Source: Ovoidimarina sp050299695 | Lineage (GTDB): Bacteria; Pseudomonadota; Alphaproteobacteria; Rhodobacterales; Rhodobacteraceae | DNA length: 44,986 nucleotides | NCBI GenBank assembly: GCA_050299695.1 | Contig: JBNKWI010000020.1 | Span: 1 to 44,986, forward strand | Reading direction: 5' to 3' | Part shown: one piece after another, positions 1 to 7,478 of the stretch | Layout of the letters: the number at the start of each line of letters is the position of its first letter | Position numbering within the stretch: position 1 is the first letter of the stretch | Program-made: the position numbers and the translations under genes | Notes under the pieces: generated by a model | The model's database searches: none | What the model was told of the DNA's origin: nothing | What the model saw: the letters and a program-made list of their open reading frames with translations, nothing else

Positions 1-793
1 CGAGCACGATCTCGCGGCTGACCGCCGCGCCCCGGCAGCCGACCATCAGCGAGGCCGGGAACGGCCAGGGCTGCGAGGCGAGATAGCCCACCGCGCCGAC
101 CCGCACGCCGGCCTCCTCCAGGATCTCGCGCCGCACCGCCGCCTCCAGCGTCTCGCCTGGCTCGACGAAACCCGCGAGCAGCGAATACATCCCCTCCGGC
201 CAGCCCGGCGAGCGGCCGACCAGCACGTCGTTGCCATGGGTGATGAGCATGATCACCACCGGGTCGGTGCGCGGGAAGTGATGCGTCCCGCAGGCGCCGC
301 AGACCCGCTGCCAGCCGCCCTCCGCCATCGCGCTCGGCGCGCCGCAGCGCGCGCAGAAGCCATGCGACCGGTGCCACTCGATCAGCGCCTTCGCCGTCGC
401 CGCCAGTTCGGCCGCGCGCGGCGCGAAGCCGGTCAGGTTCGCGCGCAGCTCGACGAAGGCCAGATCCGCCGGCAGCGCCGGGTGATGCTGCTCCGTGAAA
501 TCGGTGAAGCTGTCCCCCGGCCCCTCCGCCTCGGGCGGCGCCCAGGCCGAGACGTCGCGCGCAAAAAGCGCCCGCCCATCGTCGAGCCCCAGGAACAGGG
601 CCGGTTCCCGCGCGTCTTCGAAGACCGAGTGATCGGGCGGCAGGAACATCGGCTCCCGCGCCGCTTCCACCGCCCGTACGAGCGGCTTGCCGCGCCAGAG
701 CGGCAGCACCTCGCCCGCCGGCGGCGCGCTGCGCAGATGCGCCGCCCGGTCGAGGCCGGACCCGCCGAACGTGACTGTTTCCGCATCCTTCAT
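1..793 (-). CDS. nudC: NADH pyrophosphatase / NAD-cap hydrolase NudC (C-terminus beyond window)
   Basis: This is a Nudix hydrolase of the NudC family, which splits NADH into NMNH and AMP and in characterised members removes NAD caps from RNA. The protein starts at the ATG at 793 (MKDAETVTFGG) and runs off the left edge after about 264 residues. The middle carries the family zinc ribbon (CARCGAP then CGACG). It is followed by the Nudix box (GFVEPGETLEAAVRREILEE, with the catalytic glutamates in REILEE) and by SQPWPFPAS, the signature that separates NudC from other Nudix enzymes. All domains up to that signature are intact. The gene is divergent from the CpdB-type nucleotidase, and the 188 bases between them show no clear operator. 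Family assignment is secure; RNA decapping is inferred from relatives. Confidence 0.93.
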   Translation of the reverse strand, partial: MKDAETVTFGGSGLDRAAHLRSAPPAGEVLPLWRGKPLVRAVEAAREPMFLPPDHSVFEDAREPALFLGLDDGRALFARDVSAWAPPEAEGPGDSFTDFTEQHHPALPADLAFVELRANLTGFAPRAAELAATAKALIEWHRSHGFCARCGAPSAMAEGGWQRVCGACGTHHFPRTDPVVIMLITHGNDVLVGRSPGWPEGMYSLLAGFVEPGETLEAAVRREILEEAGVRVGAVGYLASQPWPFPASLMVGCRGAAVSREIVL

Positions 794-981
794 GGCCGCT
801 CCCTGCCACGGGGCACGCGACGAATGCAATGCGCTTCGGCAAGCGCGCCACGAGAGAGGTTACCAGATTGCACAACTCAAGATAGAATCGCTCCAGGCGC
901 GCGTTTCGATTTGAACGCGTCGCCATGAATGCGTCATGCTAGGCTGGCATCAGGACACCAGAAAATGACAGGGAGACCCCA

Positions 982-2952
982 ATGCCCAATCCGGCCCTTC
1001 CCATGAGCCGTCGCAGCTTCCTTGCGACCGGCACCGCCGCCGTCACGCTCCTGCACCCGTTCTCCGCCCGCGCCCAGGCCGGCCAGGCGCATCTGAGGAT
1101 CATGGAGACCACCGACCTGCACGTCCACGTCTTCCCCTACGACTACTACGCCGACAAGCCCGTCGACACGGTGGGCCTCGCCCGCACCGCGGCCCATATC
1201 GCCAATATCCGCGCCGAGGCGACGAACTCGCTCCTCCTCGACAACGGCGACTTCCTCCAGGGCAACCCGATGGGCGACTACATCGCCTACGAGCGGGGCA
1301 TGAAGGAGGGCGACATGCACCCGGTCATCAGCGCGCTGAACGCCGTGGGGATCGAGGCCTCGACGCTCGGCAACCACGAGTTCAACTACGGGCTCGACTT
1401 CCTGATGAAATCGCTCGCCGGCGCGAATTTCCCGGTTGTCTCGGCGAACATCGCCAAATCCGAAGGCTCCGACCCGACGAAGGACGTGACCCTTATCAAG
1501 CCCTACGTGATCCTCGACCGCGAAGTGACGGACGGAGCGGGCGAGACGCACCCGATCCGGATCGGCGTGATCGGCTTCGTGCCGCCGCAGATCATGCAGT
1601 GGGACGCCCGCCACCTTCAGGGCAACGTGACGACGCGCGACATCGTGCCAACTGCCGCCGCCTATGTCCCGCAGATGCGCGAGGAGGGCGCCGACATCAT
1701 CATCGCGCTTTCGCATTCCGGGATCGGCGCCGCCGATCCGTCCGACCTTCTGGAGAACGCCTCGACCGCGCTCGGCACCGTCGACGGCATCGACGCGATC
1801 CTGACCGGGCATTCGCACCTCGTCTTCCCCTCGCCCGACTACGAGGGCTTCCCGGGGATCGACCTCGCCAGTGCCACCGTCCACGGCACGCCGGCGGTCA
1901 TGGGCGGCTTCTGGGGCTCGCATCTGGGCGTCATCGACCTGATGCTCGAACGCGACGGCAACGCCTGGCGCGTCGTCACCCACGCGGTCGAAACCCGGCC
2001 GATCTACAAGCGGGGCGAGGACCGTTCGATCACGCCGCTCGTCGAGAGCGAACAGCCGGTGCTCGACGCGGTGCAGGACATCCACGAGGCGACGCTCGAA
2101 TATATCCGCCGTCCGGTCGGCAAGACCGCCGCGCCGCTCTACTCCTACTTCGCCCTCGTCGCCGACGACCCCTCGGTGCAGATCGTCAGCCAGGCGCAGG
2201 AATGGTACATCGCCGAGATGATGAAGGGCACCGCGTACGAGGGCCTGCCGATCCTCTCGGCCGCCGCGCCCTTCAAGGCCGGCGGCAGGGGCGGGCCGGG
2301 CTACTATACCGACGTGCCCGTGGGCGACGTGGCGATCAAGAACGTGGCCGATCTCTACCTCTACCCGAACACCGTCCGCGCGGTGAAGGTAACCGGCGCG
2401 CAGGTGAAGGACTGGCTGGAACGCTCGGCGGGGATGTTCAACCAGGTCGAGCCCGGCAAGGCCGACCAGGTGCTCCTCAACCCCGAATTCCCGTCCTACA
2501 ATTTCGACGTGATCGACGGGGTGACCTACCAGATCGACCTCTCGCAGCCCTCGAAATTCGGGCCGAAGGGCGAGCCGCTGAACCCCGATGCGAGCCGGAT
2601 CGTGAACCTCGCCTACCAGGGCAAGCCGGTGACCGACGACATGGAATTCGTCATCGCCACCAACAATTACCGCGCCTCGGGCGGCGGCAATTTCCCCGGC
2701 GCGGGCGGCGACACGGTGATCTTCGAGGCGCCCGACACCAACCGCGACGTGATCGTGCGCTATATCGTCGAGCAGGGCACCATCGACCCCAAGGCCGACG
2801 CGAACTGGAGCTTCAAGCCCCTGGGCGGCACCTCCGTCCTGTTCGACACCGGCCCCGCCGCCGAGGCCTATGCCGACAAGGTGCAGGGCCTCACCATCGA
2901 ACGCGCGGGCGATGGCGAGGGCGGCTTCGCCCGGTTCCGGATCGACCTCTGA
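982..2952 (+). CDS. Bifunctional 2',3'-cyclic-nucleotide 2'-phosphodiesterase / 3'-nucleotidase, Tat-exported
   Basis: This 656-residue metallophosphoesterase is of the CpdB/UshA type. It would hydrolyse 2',3'-cyclic nucleotides and 3'-nucleotides in the periplasm so that nucleoside and phosphate can be scavenged. Residues 9-33 form a twin-arginine signal (SRRSFL followed by a hydrophobic run ending at ARAQA), so export of the folded enzyme is expected. Metal-binding motifs are visible: METTDLHVH (41-49), DNGDF (87-91), GNHEFNYG (130-137) and GHSHLVFP (about 276). The C-terminal 5'-nucleotidase domain shows the ATNNYRASGGGNF nucleotide-binding loop. A GGGAG ribosome site precedes ATG 982; the internal Met8 is a weaker alternative. 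The name cpdB is likely, but UshA-like relatives are hard to separate without alignment, so no symbol is given. Confidence 0.9.
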   Translation: MPNPALPMSRRSFLATGTAAVTLLHPFSARAQAGQAHLRIMETTDLHVHVFPYDYYADKPVDTVGLARTAAHIANIRAEATNSLLLDNGDFLQGNPMGDYIAYERGMKEGDMHPVISALNAVGIEASTLGNHEFNYGLDFLMKSLAGANFPVVSANIAKSEGSDPTKDVTLIKPYVILDREVTDGAGETHPIRIGVIGFVPPQIMQWDARHLQGNVTTRDIVPTAAAYVPQMREEGADIIIALSHSGIGAADPSDLLENASTALGTVDGIDAILTGHSHLVFPSPDYEGFPGIDLASATVHGTPAVMGGFWGSHLGVIDLMLERDGNAWRVVTHAVETRPIYKRGEDRSITPLVESEQPVLDAVQDIHEATLEYIRRPVGKTAAPLYSYFALVADDPSVQIVSQAQEWYIAEMMKGTAYEGLPILSAAAPFKAGGRGGPGYYTDVPVGDVAIKNVADLYLYPNTVRAVKVTGAQVKDWLERSAGMFNQVEPGKADQVLLNPEFPSYNFDVIDGVTYQIDLSQPSKFGPKGEPLNPDASRIVNLAYQGKPVTDDMEFVIATNNYRASGGGNFPGAGGDTVIFEAPDTNRDVIVRYIVEQGTIDPKADANWSFKPLGGTSVLFDTGPAAEAYADKVQGLTIERAGDGEGGFARFRIDL

Positions 2953-3026
2953 TCCCCCGGGGCCGGGCCCCCGCCCGGCCCAACCGGAGCCAGGGGCCGG
3001 GTGCAAACCCGGCCCGTTCCGATGCA

Positions 3027-3860
3027 TCAGGCCGCGAGCGCGCCCGCGTTGTCGGCCACGTAGCTCCGCACCGGCCGCGGCGCCGCTCCGGTAAGTTCCC
3101 GCACGTCGCCGGTCACCGTCGCGGTCCAGCCCTCGCGCACCGGCGCGAAGATCGCCGCCAGGAACCCGGCATAGTCGCCCGGCACCCCGGCCCCGGTCAT
3201 CATCTCGATGAAGGCCGCGTCGTCGATCGGCTGGTATTCAACCGGCTTGCCCAGCGCGTCCGACAGGATCGCCGCCGCGTCGCCGTAGCCCAGAGCCTCC
3301 GGTCCGGTCAGGTTGAACGCCCGGCCGTCGAATTCGTCCGAGGTCAGCGCCGCCGCCGCCGAGGCCGCGATGTCCCGCGCGTCGATGAACGACGACTTCC
3401 CGTCCGCCGCCGGCACGGCGATCACCCCGTGGTCGATGCCGGCCTTCCAGTAGTTCAGGAAGTTGTCCGAGAACCAGTTCGGTCGCAGGATCACGTAGGG
3501 CGTGCCCGATTTCTCGATGGCGATCTCCACCTGCCGGTAGGGAATCGAATCGTCGGCATCCACGCCGAAGACGCTCTGGAACACGATCTTCACGCCCCGC
3601 TCCGCCGCCGCCGCGACGATGGGCAGGAGCAGTTCGGTGATCGCCAGATGGCCGCCGGGCAGCAGCAGGTAGAGCCGGTCGACGCCCGCGAACACCGCGT
3701 CGAAATCCGGCGCCGCGATGTCGAAGGCAACGCCCTCGGCGCCCTCCACCGGCGCGCCCGAGCGCGACGCGGCCTTGACACTTTCGCCCTTCGCCAGAAG
3801 GTCGCGCACGAGCGGGCGGCCCACGGTTCCGGTGGCGCCGATGACGAGAATGCTGGACAT
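3027..3860 (-). CDS. NmrA-like NAD(P)-binding oxidoreductase, QorB-type quinone reductase candidate
   Basis: This 277-residue atypical short-chain dehydrogenase belongs to the NmrA/QorB group. The N-terminus carries a Rossmann nucleotide-binding motif (GATGTVGRPLV, residues 8-18). A basic SRSG patch follows the second strand, as in NADPH-binding members. The protein lacks the YxxxK catalytic pair of classical SDRs, as expected for this group. A strong GGAGG site lies 7 bases before ATG 3860. The gene is divergent from an HxlR regulator, the same arrangement as qorB with its HxlR-type regulator in enterobacteria. I therefore infer a role in quinone or electrophile detoxification under that regulator. 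The substrate is not evident from sequence, and a purely sensory NmrA role is possible. Confidence 0.8.
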   Translation of the reverse strand: MSSILVIGATGTVGRPLVRDLLAKGESVKAASRSGAPVEGAEGVAFDIAAPDFDAVFAGVDRLYLLLPGGHLAITELLLPIVAAAAERGVKIVFQSVFGVDADDSIPYRQVEIAIEKSGTPYVILRPNWFSDNFLNYWKAGIDHGVIAVPAADGKSSFIDARDIAASAAAALTSDEFDGRAFNLTGPEALGYGDAAAILSDALGKPVEYQPIDDAAFIEMMTGAGVPGDYAGFLAAIFAPVREGWTATVTGDVRELTGAAPRPVRSYVADNAGALAA

Positions 3861-3900
3861 GTCTGTTCCTCCAAGTCCGGTTGATTTCCAATAGATCTTA

Positions 3901-3917
3901 GGTTACCAATGGTAACC
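3901..3917. promoter_or_regulatory. Perfect palindrome GGTTACC-AAT-GGTAACC, likely HxlR operator
   Basis: A perfect 7-3-7 inverted repeat sits in the divergent interval between the NmrA-like gene (start 3860) and the HxlR gene (start 4018). It is the right size and place for a dimeric winged-helix regulator controlling both genes. Direct binding is inferred from position and symmetry. Confidence 0.65.
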
Positions 3918-3978
3918 AACGAGGAAGCATATACGCGCCAGACCCGAAACCGCGCAAGACCGCACCTTTTCGAAACCA

Positions 3979-3996
3979 GGTTACCTCCTGGAAACC
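3979..3996. promoter_or_regulatory. Second, imperfect copy of the GGTTACC operator
   Basis: GGTTACC followed after four bases by GGAAACC gives a second inverted pair with one mismatch per arm. It lies 22 bases before the HxlR start codon and shares the half-site of the perfect palindrome at 3901-3917. It could let the regulator repress its own translation start region. Confidence 0.45.
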
Positions 3997-4017
3997 GGGG
4001 GCCGAGGACCACGCAAG

Positions 4018-4392
4018 ATGAACCACGCTTACGACGTCTACAGCGACCGCTGCCCGACCCGGCAGGTCTTCGCCCGGATCGCCGACAAATGGGCGCTGCT
4101 GATCCTCGATCTCCTGCGCGACGGCCCGCATAGGTTCAGCGCGCTGCGCCGCACGATCCACGGCATCTCGCACAAGGTGCTGTCGCAGACCCTGAAGAAG
4201 CTCGAGCGCGACGGCCTCGTTTCGCGCACCGCGTTCCCGACGGTACCGGTTACCGTCGAATACGCCCTGACGCCTCTGGGAACCTCGCTGACCGACGCGG
4301 TCTCGGCGGTCGCGCATTGGGCGGAAAGCAACATGGACGCCGTCACCGAGGCGCAGCGGGTCTACGATGCACGGCAGGATCCGGGCAGCTGA
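4018..4392 (+). CDS. HxlR-family winged-helix transcriptional regulator
   Basis: This 124-residue protein is a MarR-like winged-helix regulator of the HxlR family. Hallmarks are the early cysteine (Cys12 in DRCPTRQ), the DKWALLIL helix start, the recognition region (FSALRRTIHGISHKVLSQTL) and the wing VEYALTPLG. HxlR members such as QorR, YodB and HypR commonly sense quinones, aldehydes or disulfide stress through a conserved N-terminal cysteine, and Cys12 is in the expected place. It is divergent from an NmrA-like reductase, with two inverted repeats between the genes, so autoregulation and control of the reductase are likely. A further GGTTACC half-site occurs inside this gene at 4248-4254. 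The inducer is unknown. Confidence 0.9.
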   Translation: MNHAYDVYSDRCPTRQVFARIADKWALLILDLLRDGPHRFSALRRTIHGISHKVLSQTLKKLERDGLVSRTAFPTVPVTVEYALTPLGTSLTDAVSAVAHWAESNMDAVTEAQRVYDARQDPGS

Positions 4393-4513
4393 CCTCACGA
4401 ACGGTGCCGAAGGCGTGAATTGGCCGAACCGGCGATTCCCCCTATAAGCCCCGTACTTTCGCGCATTTTCGCAAAGCCGATTTTTCTGAATCCATTTCCA
4501 AGGGAGTTCTTCG

Positions 4514-6493
4514 ATGAACGCTCCGAACAAACCCACCTATGCCCATCCCCTTCCCCATCCGAACGGAGAGGACCGCCGCAACCGGGCGGCGACCGTCCGC
4601 GCGCGCGCCGAGGCCGTGTCGCGCCGCGCCGTCGGCCCGGTCTCGAACGGCGAATGCGAGACCTTCGCCTATACCTGGCCCACGAATTTCACAAAGGGCC
4701 TGCCCCATGACGTGAAGGGCATCGTCGACCCCGACGCCTTCAAGCTCTTCGTCGACGCGATCAACACTCCCGATTTCGATTTCGAGGTTCCGCTCGGGCC
4801 CGAGAACGCCCCTGGCGCGCACCGCCCCACGGGCTATGCCGAAAAGCCAAGCTCGGTGAAGAGCTTCGCCCATCCCGCCAACCCCTCGGTCCGCGGCTGG
4901 GAAAGCCCGGTCGCCGGCCATGTCTACGCCCTCGAGGGGCCCGACGCCGGCTCGGTCGGCATGGCGCCCGCGCCGAGGCTCGGCTCCGACGAGCTCGCCG
5001 CCGAGATGGCCGAGGTCTACGCCATGGCGATCCTGCGCGACGTGCCCTTCACCGCCTTCGAGACCGGCGCCGCCGACCAGGTGATCGCGGCCCTGAACCG
5101 GCTCCCCTGGTTCGACGCCTCCCGCCCCGTGACCGATGCCGGCGGCGCGGCGCTCGACGGTTTCTCCCAGGCGCGCCGCGCGGCCCGTTTCGTCACCACC
5201 ACCGCGCTGACCCCGGGCACCCTGTTCCGCGGCTCGACCAGGGGCGCGCAGAAGGGCCCCTTCATCTCGCAATTCCTGCTCCAGGGCACGCGCGACAGGA
5301 GCGGCGGCTCGGGACCCGAGAACGGGCTCATCCGCTACGGCGCCCAGCAGATCGACCAACGCGTCGAGGCGCATGAGCCGGGCGCCGACTACATGACCGA
5401 CTGGTCCGACTGGCTCGACGTCCAGAACGGCGCGAACCTCAAGGGCAGCGACCGCTTCGGCATCGGCCGCAGGTTCCTGACGACGCCGCGCGACATCGCG
5501 ACCTTCGTGCATTTCGACGAGCTCTATCAGGCCTATCTCAACACCTGCCTGATGCTCCTCGCCCTCGGCTGCCCGGCGGATTCGGGTCTGCCCGAGAAGA
5601 ACGCCACCGGCACGCGCGACGCCTTCGCGACCTTCGGCGGCCCGCACATCCTGACGCTGGTCACCGAAACCGCGACCCGCTCGCTCAAGGCGGTCCGGCG
5701 GCAGAAATACAACATCCACCTCCGCGCCCGTCCCGAGGCGCTGGCCGGCATCGCGACGTTGTCGAAGAACGGCCATGGCGCGGTGCTCGGCGCGGCGGCG
5801 CCCTTCGCGGCGGACCACGTCAAGAAGCTCGAGGAGGCCGAGGCGAACGGCTTCTCGATCATGCGCGAGATCGCTTCGCGGAACGGCCCGACCGGCGGCG
5901 GCGCCCTGCCCGAGATCGCGGCGGGCAGGAACTACCTCCTGCCGATGGCCTTCCCCGAGGGCTCGCCGATGCACCCCTCCTACGGCGCGGGCCACGCGAC
6001 CGTGGCGGGCTCCTGCACGACCATGCTCAAGGCGTTCTTCGAGCTTTACTCCGATCCGGTCGCCCGGACGCCGAAGACCCTCGCCGAGATCGGCATGACC
6101 CAGCTCATGGTGCCCACCCCGGGCGGCCATGCGCTCGTGCCGGATACCGGCACCGAGAGCGCCGCGACCCTGACGGTAGAAGGCGAGATCGACAAGATCG
6201 CTGCCAACATCGCCATCGCGCGGAACATGGCCGGCGTGCATTACTATGCCGACTATTACGACTCGCTCCGCATGGGCGAGCGGATCGCCGTGGGCATCCT
6301 CCAGGAGCAGCTCCTCTGCTACCCGGAGGCAATGTCGCTCCAGTTCACCAGCTTCGACGGCGATGCGCTGACGCTCCGGCATGACGGCAACCCGGCCGGC
6401 ACGCCGGTGCTCGAAGTGACCGACAGGAACGGCAGCCCGGTCTCCGAGGACGCCTGGTTCGAACGCCATGTCCCCGCGCTGGTGACCGCCTGA
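4514..6493 (+). CDS. Vanadium-dependent haloperoxidase-like protein (algal bromoperoxidase type)
   Basis: This 659-residue protein has the vanadate-binding residues of vanadium haloperoxidases, which use H2O2 to oxidise halides to hypohalous acids. The order and spacing match algal bromoperoxidases: Lys398 and Arg406 in KYNIHLRARPEALAG, His487 and His494 in HPSYGAGHATVAG, then Arg570 and the vanadium-ligand histidine His576 in ARNMAGVHYY. The Ser of the usual Ser-Gly-His triad is Ala here (Ala492). No signal peptide is visible, so a cytoplasmic location is predicted unless export is non-classical. An AAGGGAG ribosome site precedes ATG 4514. The gene stands alone between the HxlR gene and ffs, with its own hairpin downstream. 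An acid phosphatase activity of the related PAP2 fold is the alternative. Confidence 0.85.
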   Translation: MNAPNKPTYAHPLPHPNGEDRRNRAATVRARAEAVSRRAVGPVSNGECETFAYTWPTNFTKGLPHDVKGIVDPDAFKLFVDAINTPDFDFEVPLGPENAPGAHRPTGYAEKPSSVKSFAHPANPSVRGWESPVAGHVYALEGPDAGSVGMAPAPRLGSDELAAEMAEVYAMAILRDVPFTAFETGAADQVIAALNRLPWFDASRPVTDAGGAALDGFSQARRAARFVTTTALTPGTLFRGSTRGAQKGPFISQFLLQGTRDRSGGSGPENGLIRYGAQQIDQRVEAHEPGADYMTDWSDWLDVQNGANLKGSDRFGIGRRFLTTPRDIATFVHFDELYQAYLNTCLMLLALGCPADSGLPEKNATGTRDAFATFGGPHILTLVTETATRSLKAVRRQKYNIHLRARPEALAGIATLSKNGHGAVLGAAAPFAADHVKKLEEAEANGFSIMREIASRNGPTGGGALPEIAAGRNYLLPMAFPEGSPMHPSYGAGHATVAGSCTTMLKAFFELYSDPVARTPKTLAEIGMTQLMVPTPGGHALVPDTGTESAATLTVEGEIDKIAANIAIARNMAGVHYYADYYDSLRMGERIAVGILQEQLLCYPEAMSLQFTSFDGDALTLRHDGNPAGTPVLEVTDRNGSPVSEDAWFERHVPALVTA

Positions 6494-6505
6494 CGCAGAT
6501 CCGGC

Positions 6506-6532
6506 CCCGGGCGGTCCTTGAAACCGCCCGGG
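6506..6532 (+). terminator. Hairpin downstream of the haloperoxidase gene
   Basis: CCCGGGCGGT, a 7-base loop and ACCGCCCGGG form a perfect 10-bp stem 12 bases after the haloperoxidase stop. No T-run follows, so an intrinsic terminator is plausible but not certain. It also insulates ffs from upstream reading. Confidence 0.5.
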
Positions 6533-6553
6533 CCATCCCCTATTCTCCCACTC

Positions 6554-6650
6554 GAGAGGTTGGCGCGGGCAGGCGCCTCGCCAACCCGGTCAGGTCCGGA
6601 AGGAAGCAGCCGTAACGAGCCCCGCTTGGGTCGTTGTCCAGCCTCTCACC
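6554..6650 (+). ncRNA. ffs: Bacterial small SRP RNA (4.5S RNA)
   Basis: The RNA of the signal recognition particle pairs with Ffh to target nascent membrane proteins. The conserved apical domain is present around 6588-6615, including the GGTCAGG strand and the GGAAGGAAGCAGCC asymmetric-loop/tetraloop segment. The ends pair through GAGAGG (6554-6559) and CCTCTC (6642-6647). A T-run at 6651-6655 follows and probably terminates transcription. The exact 5' end cannot be fixed from sequence alone. Confidence 0.93.
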
Positions 6651-6655
6651 TTTTT

Positions 6656-7099
6656 CCCGTTCTCTGGACAGGCCGGCGCTGCGCCGCGTACCACCCGAAC
6701 GGCACCGCACACCCTCTCCGGAGCCGCGCGCATTGGCCCCAGCATCACACCGGGGCCGGGTCAATCAATCGACAAACGCCGAAGGCTGCCCGTGTCACAC
6801 CGGAGGTGTGCCTCCGGCACGATCAGGACTGGCGCCCTCGCATTGGCTGTGCGGCAGCCCCGCCCGGAATCAAGGCCCGGCACGGGCCGCCGGGCGAGCG
6901 CCTGCCCGTCCCCACGGGCAGGCGCTCTGGTGACGTTTGCGCGGACCTTGGAGGTCGGAGGTGGGTGGCCCCATGAAGCACGCCGATCAGCCGTTGCGGC
7001 GCCATCCCACGGGCAGGCCCTCGCCCGGCTTGCGCGCCGTTGTATGGCGGAAGGGCTCCACCCGGCTCCACACCTCAGCGCGTCGAACCGCATCCCGTT
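6656..7099. other. Hairpin-dense intergenic region, no gene seen
   Basis: No convincing gene is visible between the ffs T-run and the small membrane-protein gene. The stretch is rich in inverted repeats: CCGGAGG-TGTG-CCTCCGG at 6800-6817, a perfect 14-bp hairpin at 6896-6927 and a related half-element at 7009-7033. Open frames here have no ribosome site and no recognisable protein pattern. Confidence 0.5.
6889..7033. repeat. Dispersed palindromic repeat, copy A (split)
   Basis: The block 6889-6911 is identical over 23 bases to 22959-22981, and the block 7020-7033 is identical over 14 bases to 22995-23008. In this copy the two halves are separated by about 100 bases. The first half forms its own perfect 14-bp stem (6896-6909 with 6914-6927) around a CCCC loop. 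It looks like a REP-like intergenic element rather than a gene remnant. Confidence 0.6.
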
Positions 7100-7402
7100 C
7101 TACCCCTGCGCCCAAAGCACCACCGCGCCCAGGACCAGCGCCAGCAGCACCGCCAGAGCCATCGGCAGCCGGCTCAGCCGCCGCACCGCGCTGCCCTTCG
7201 GCCAGGCCCGGCCGATGCCCCAGACCACCGGCGCCAGCATCGCCGCGATCGCCTGCCAGCCGAGAAACGCCGTCACCCGGTTCAGCCCGCGCACGAAGCC
7301 CTCGCCCGAGGGCTCGAGCGTCCAGAGCACGGCGACCGACGCGGCCCAGGCCAGAAGCCAGCCCGCCCCCGCCACCATCAGCCAGAATCGGCGCCCATCC
7401 AT
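7100..7402 (-). CDS. Small integral membrane protein of unknown function
   Basis: This 100-residue protein starts at the ATG at 7402 (MDGRRFWLMVAGAGWLLAW). Three hydrophobic segments are visible, at roughly residues 6-26, 43-60 and 80-98. The loop between the second and third is positively charged (RAWPKGSAVRRLSR), suggesting that loop faces the cytoplasm. I do not recognise the family. It is transcribed in the same direction as the ankyrin gene upstream, but two hairpins lie between them, so co-transcription is doubtful. Strong codon bias and a clean transmembrane pattern support it as real. A start 12 codons upstream is possible, but the region before Met13 is not hydrophobic. Confidence 0.6.
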   Translation of the reverse strand: MDGRRFWLMVAGAGWLLAWAASVAVLWTLEPSGEGFVRGLNRVTAFLGWQAIAAMLAPVVWGIGRAWPKGSAVRRLSRLPMALAVLLALVLGAVVLWAQG

Positions 7403-7441
7403 GGCGCCAGCTTGCCCGGACCGCGCCCCACCTGTCACCGT

Positions 7442-7477
7442 CCCCGTTCAGGACGGGGCGGGAGGCGCGCATGCGCC
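7442..7477 (-). terminator. Two adjacent hairpins after the ankyrin gene
   Basis: CCCCGT-TCAGG-ACGGGG (7442-7458) and GGCGC-GCAT-GCGCC (7464-7477) stand side by side immediately after the ankyrin stop codon on the minus strand. They probably end or stabilise that transcript. There is no T-run. Confidence 0.4.
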
Positions 7478-7478
7478 G

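Noticed and set aside
1599..3884. Very long plus-strand frame (761 residues) across the nucleotidase and NmrA-like genes
   Set aside because: Arg/Gly/Pro-rich shadow of two confident genes in high-GC DNA, with no motif.
4442..6469. 675-residue minus-strand frame opposite the haloperoxidase
   Set aside because: No motif, and the plus-strand gene has the haloperoxidase residues and a ribosome site.
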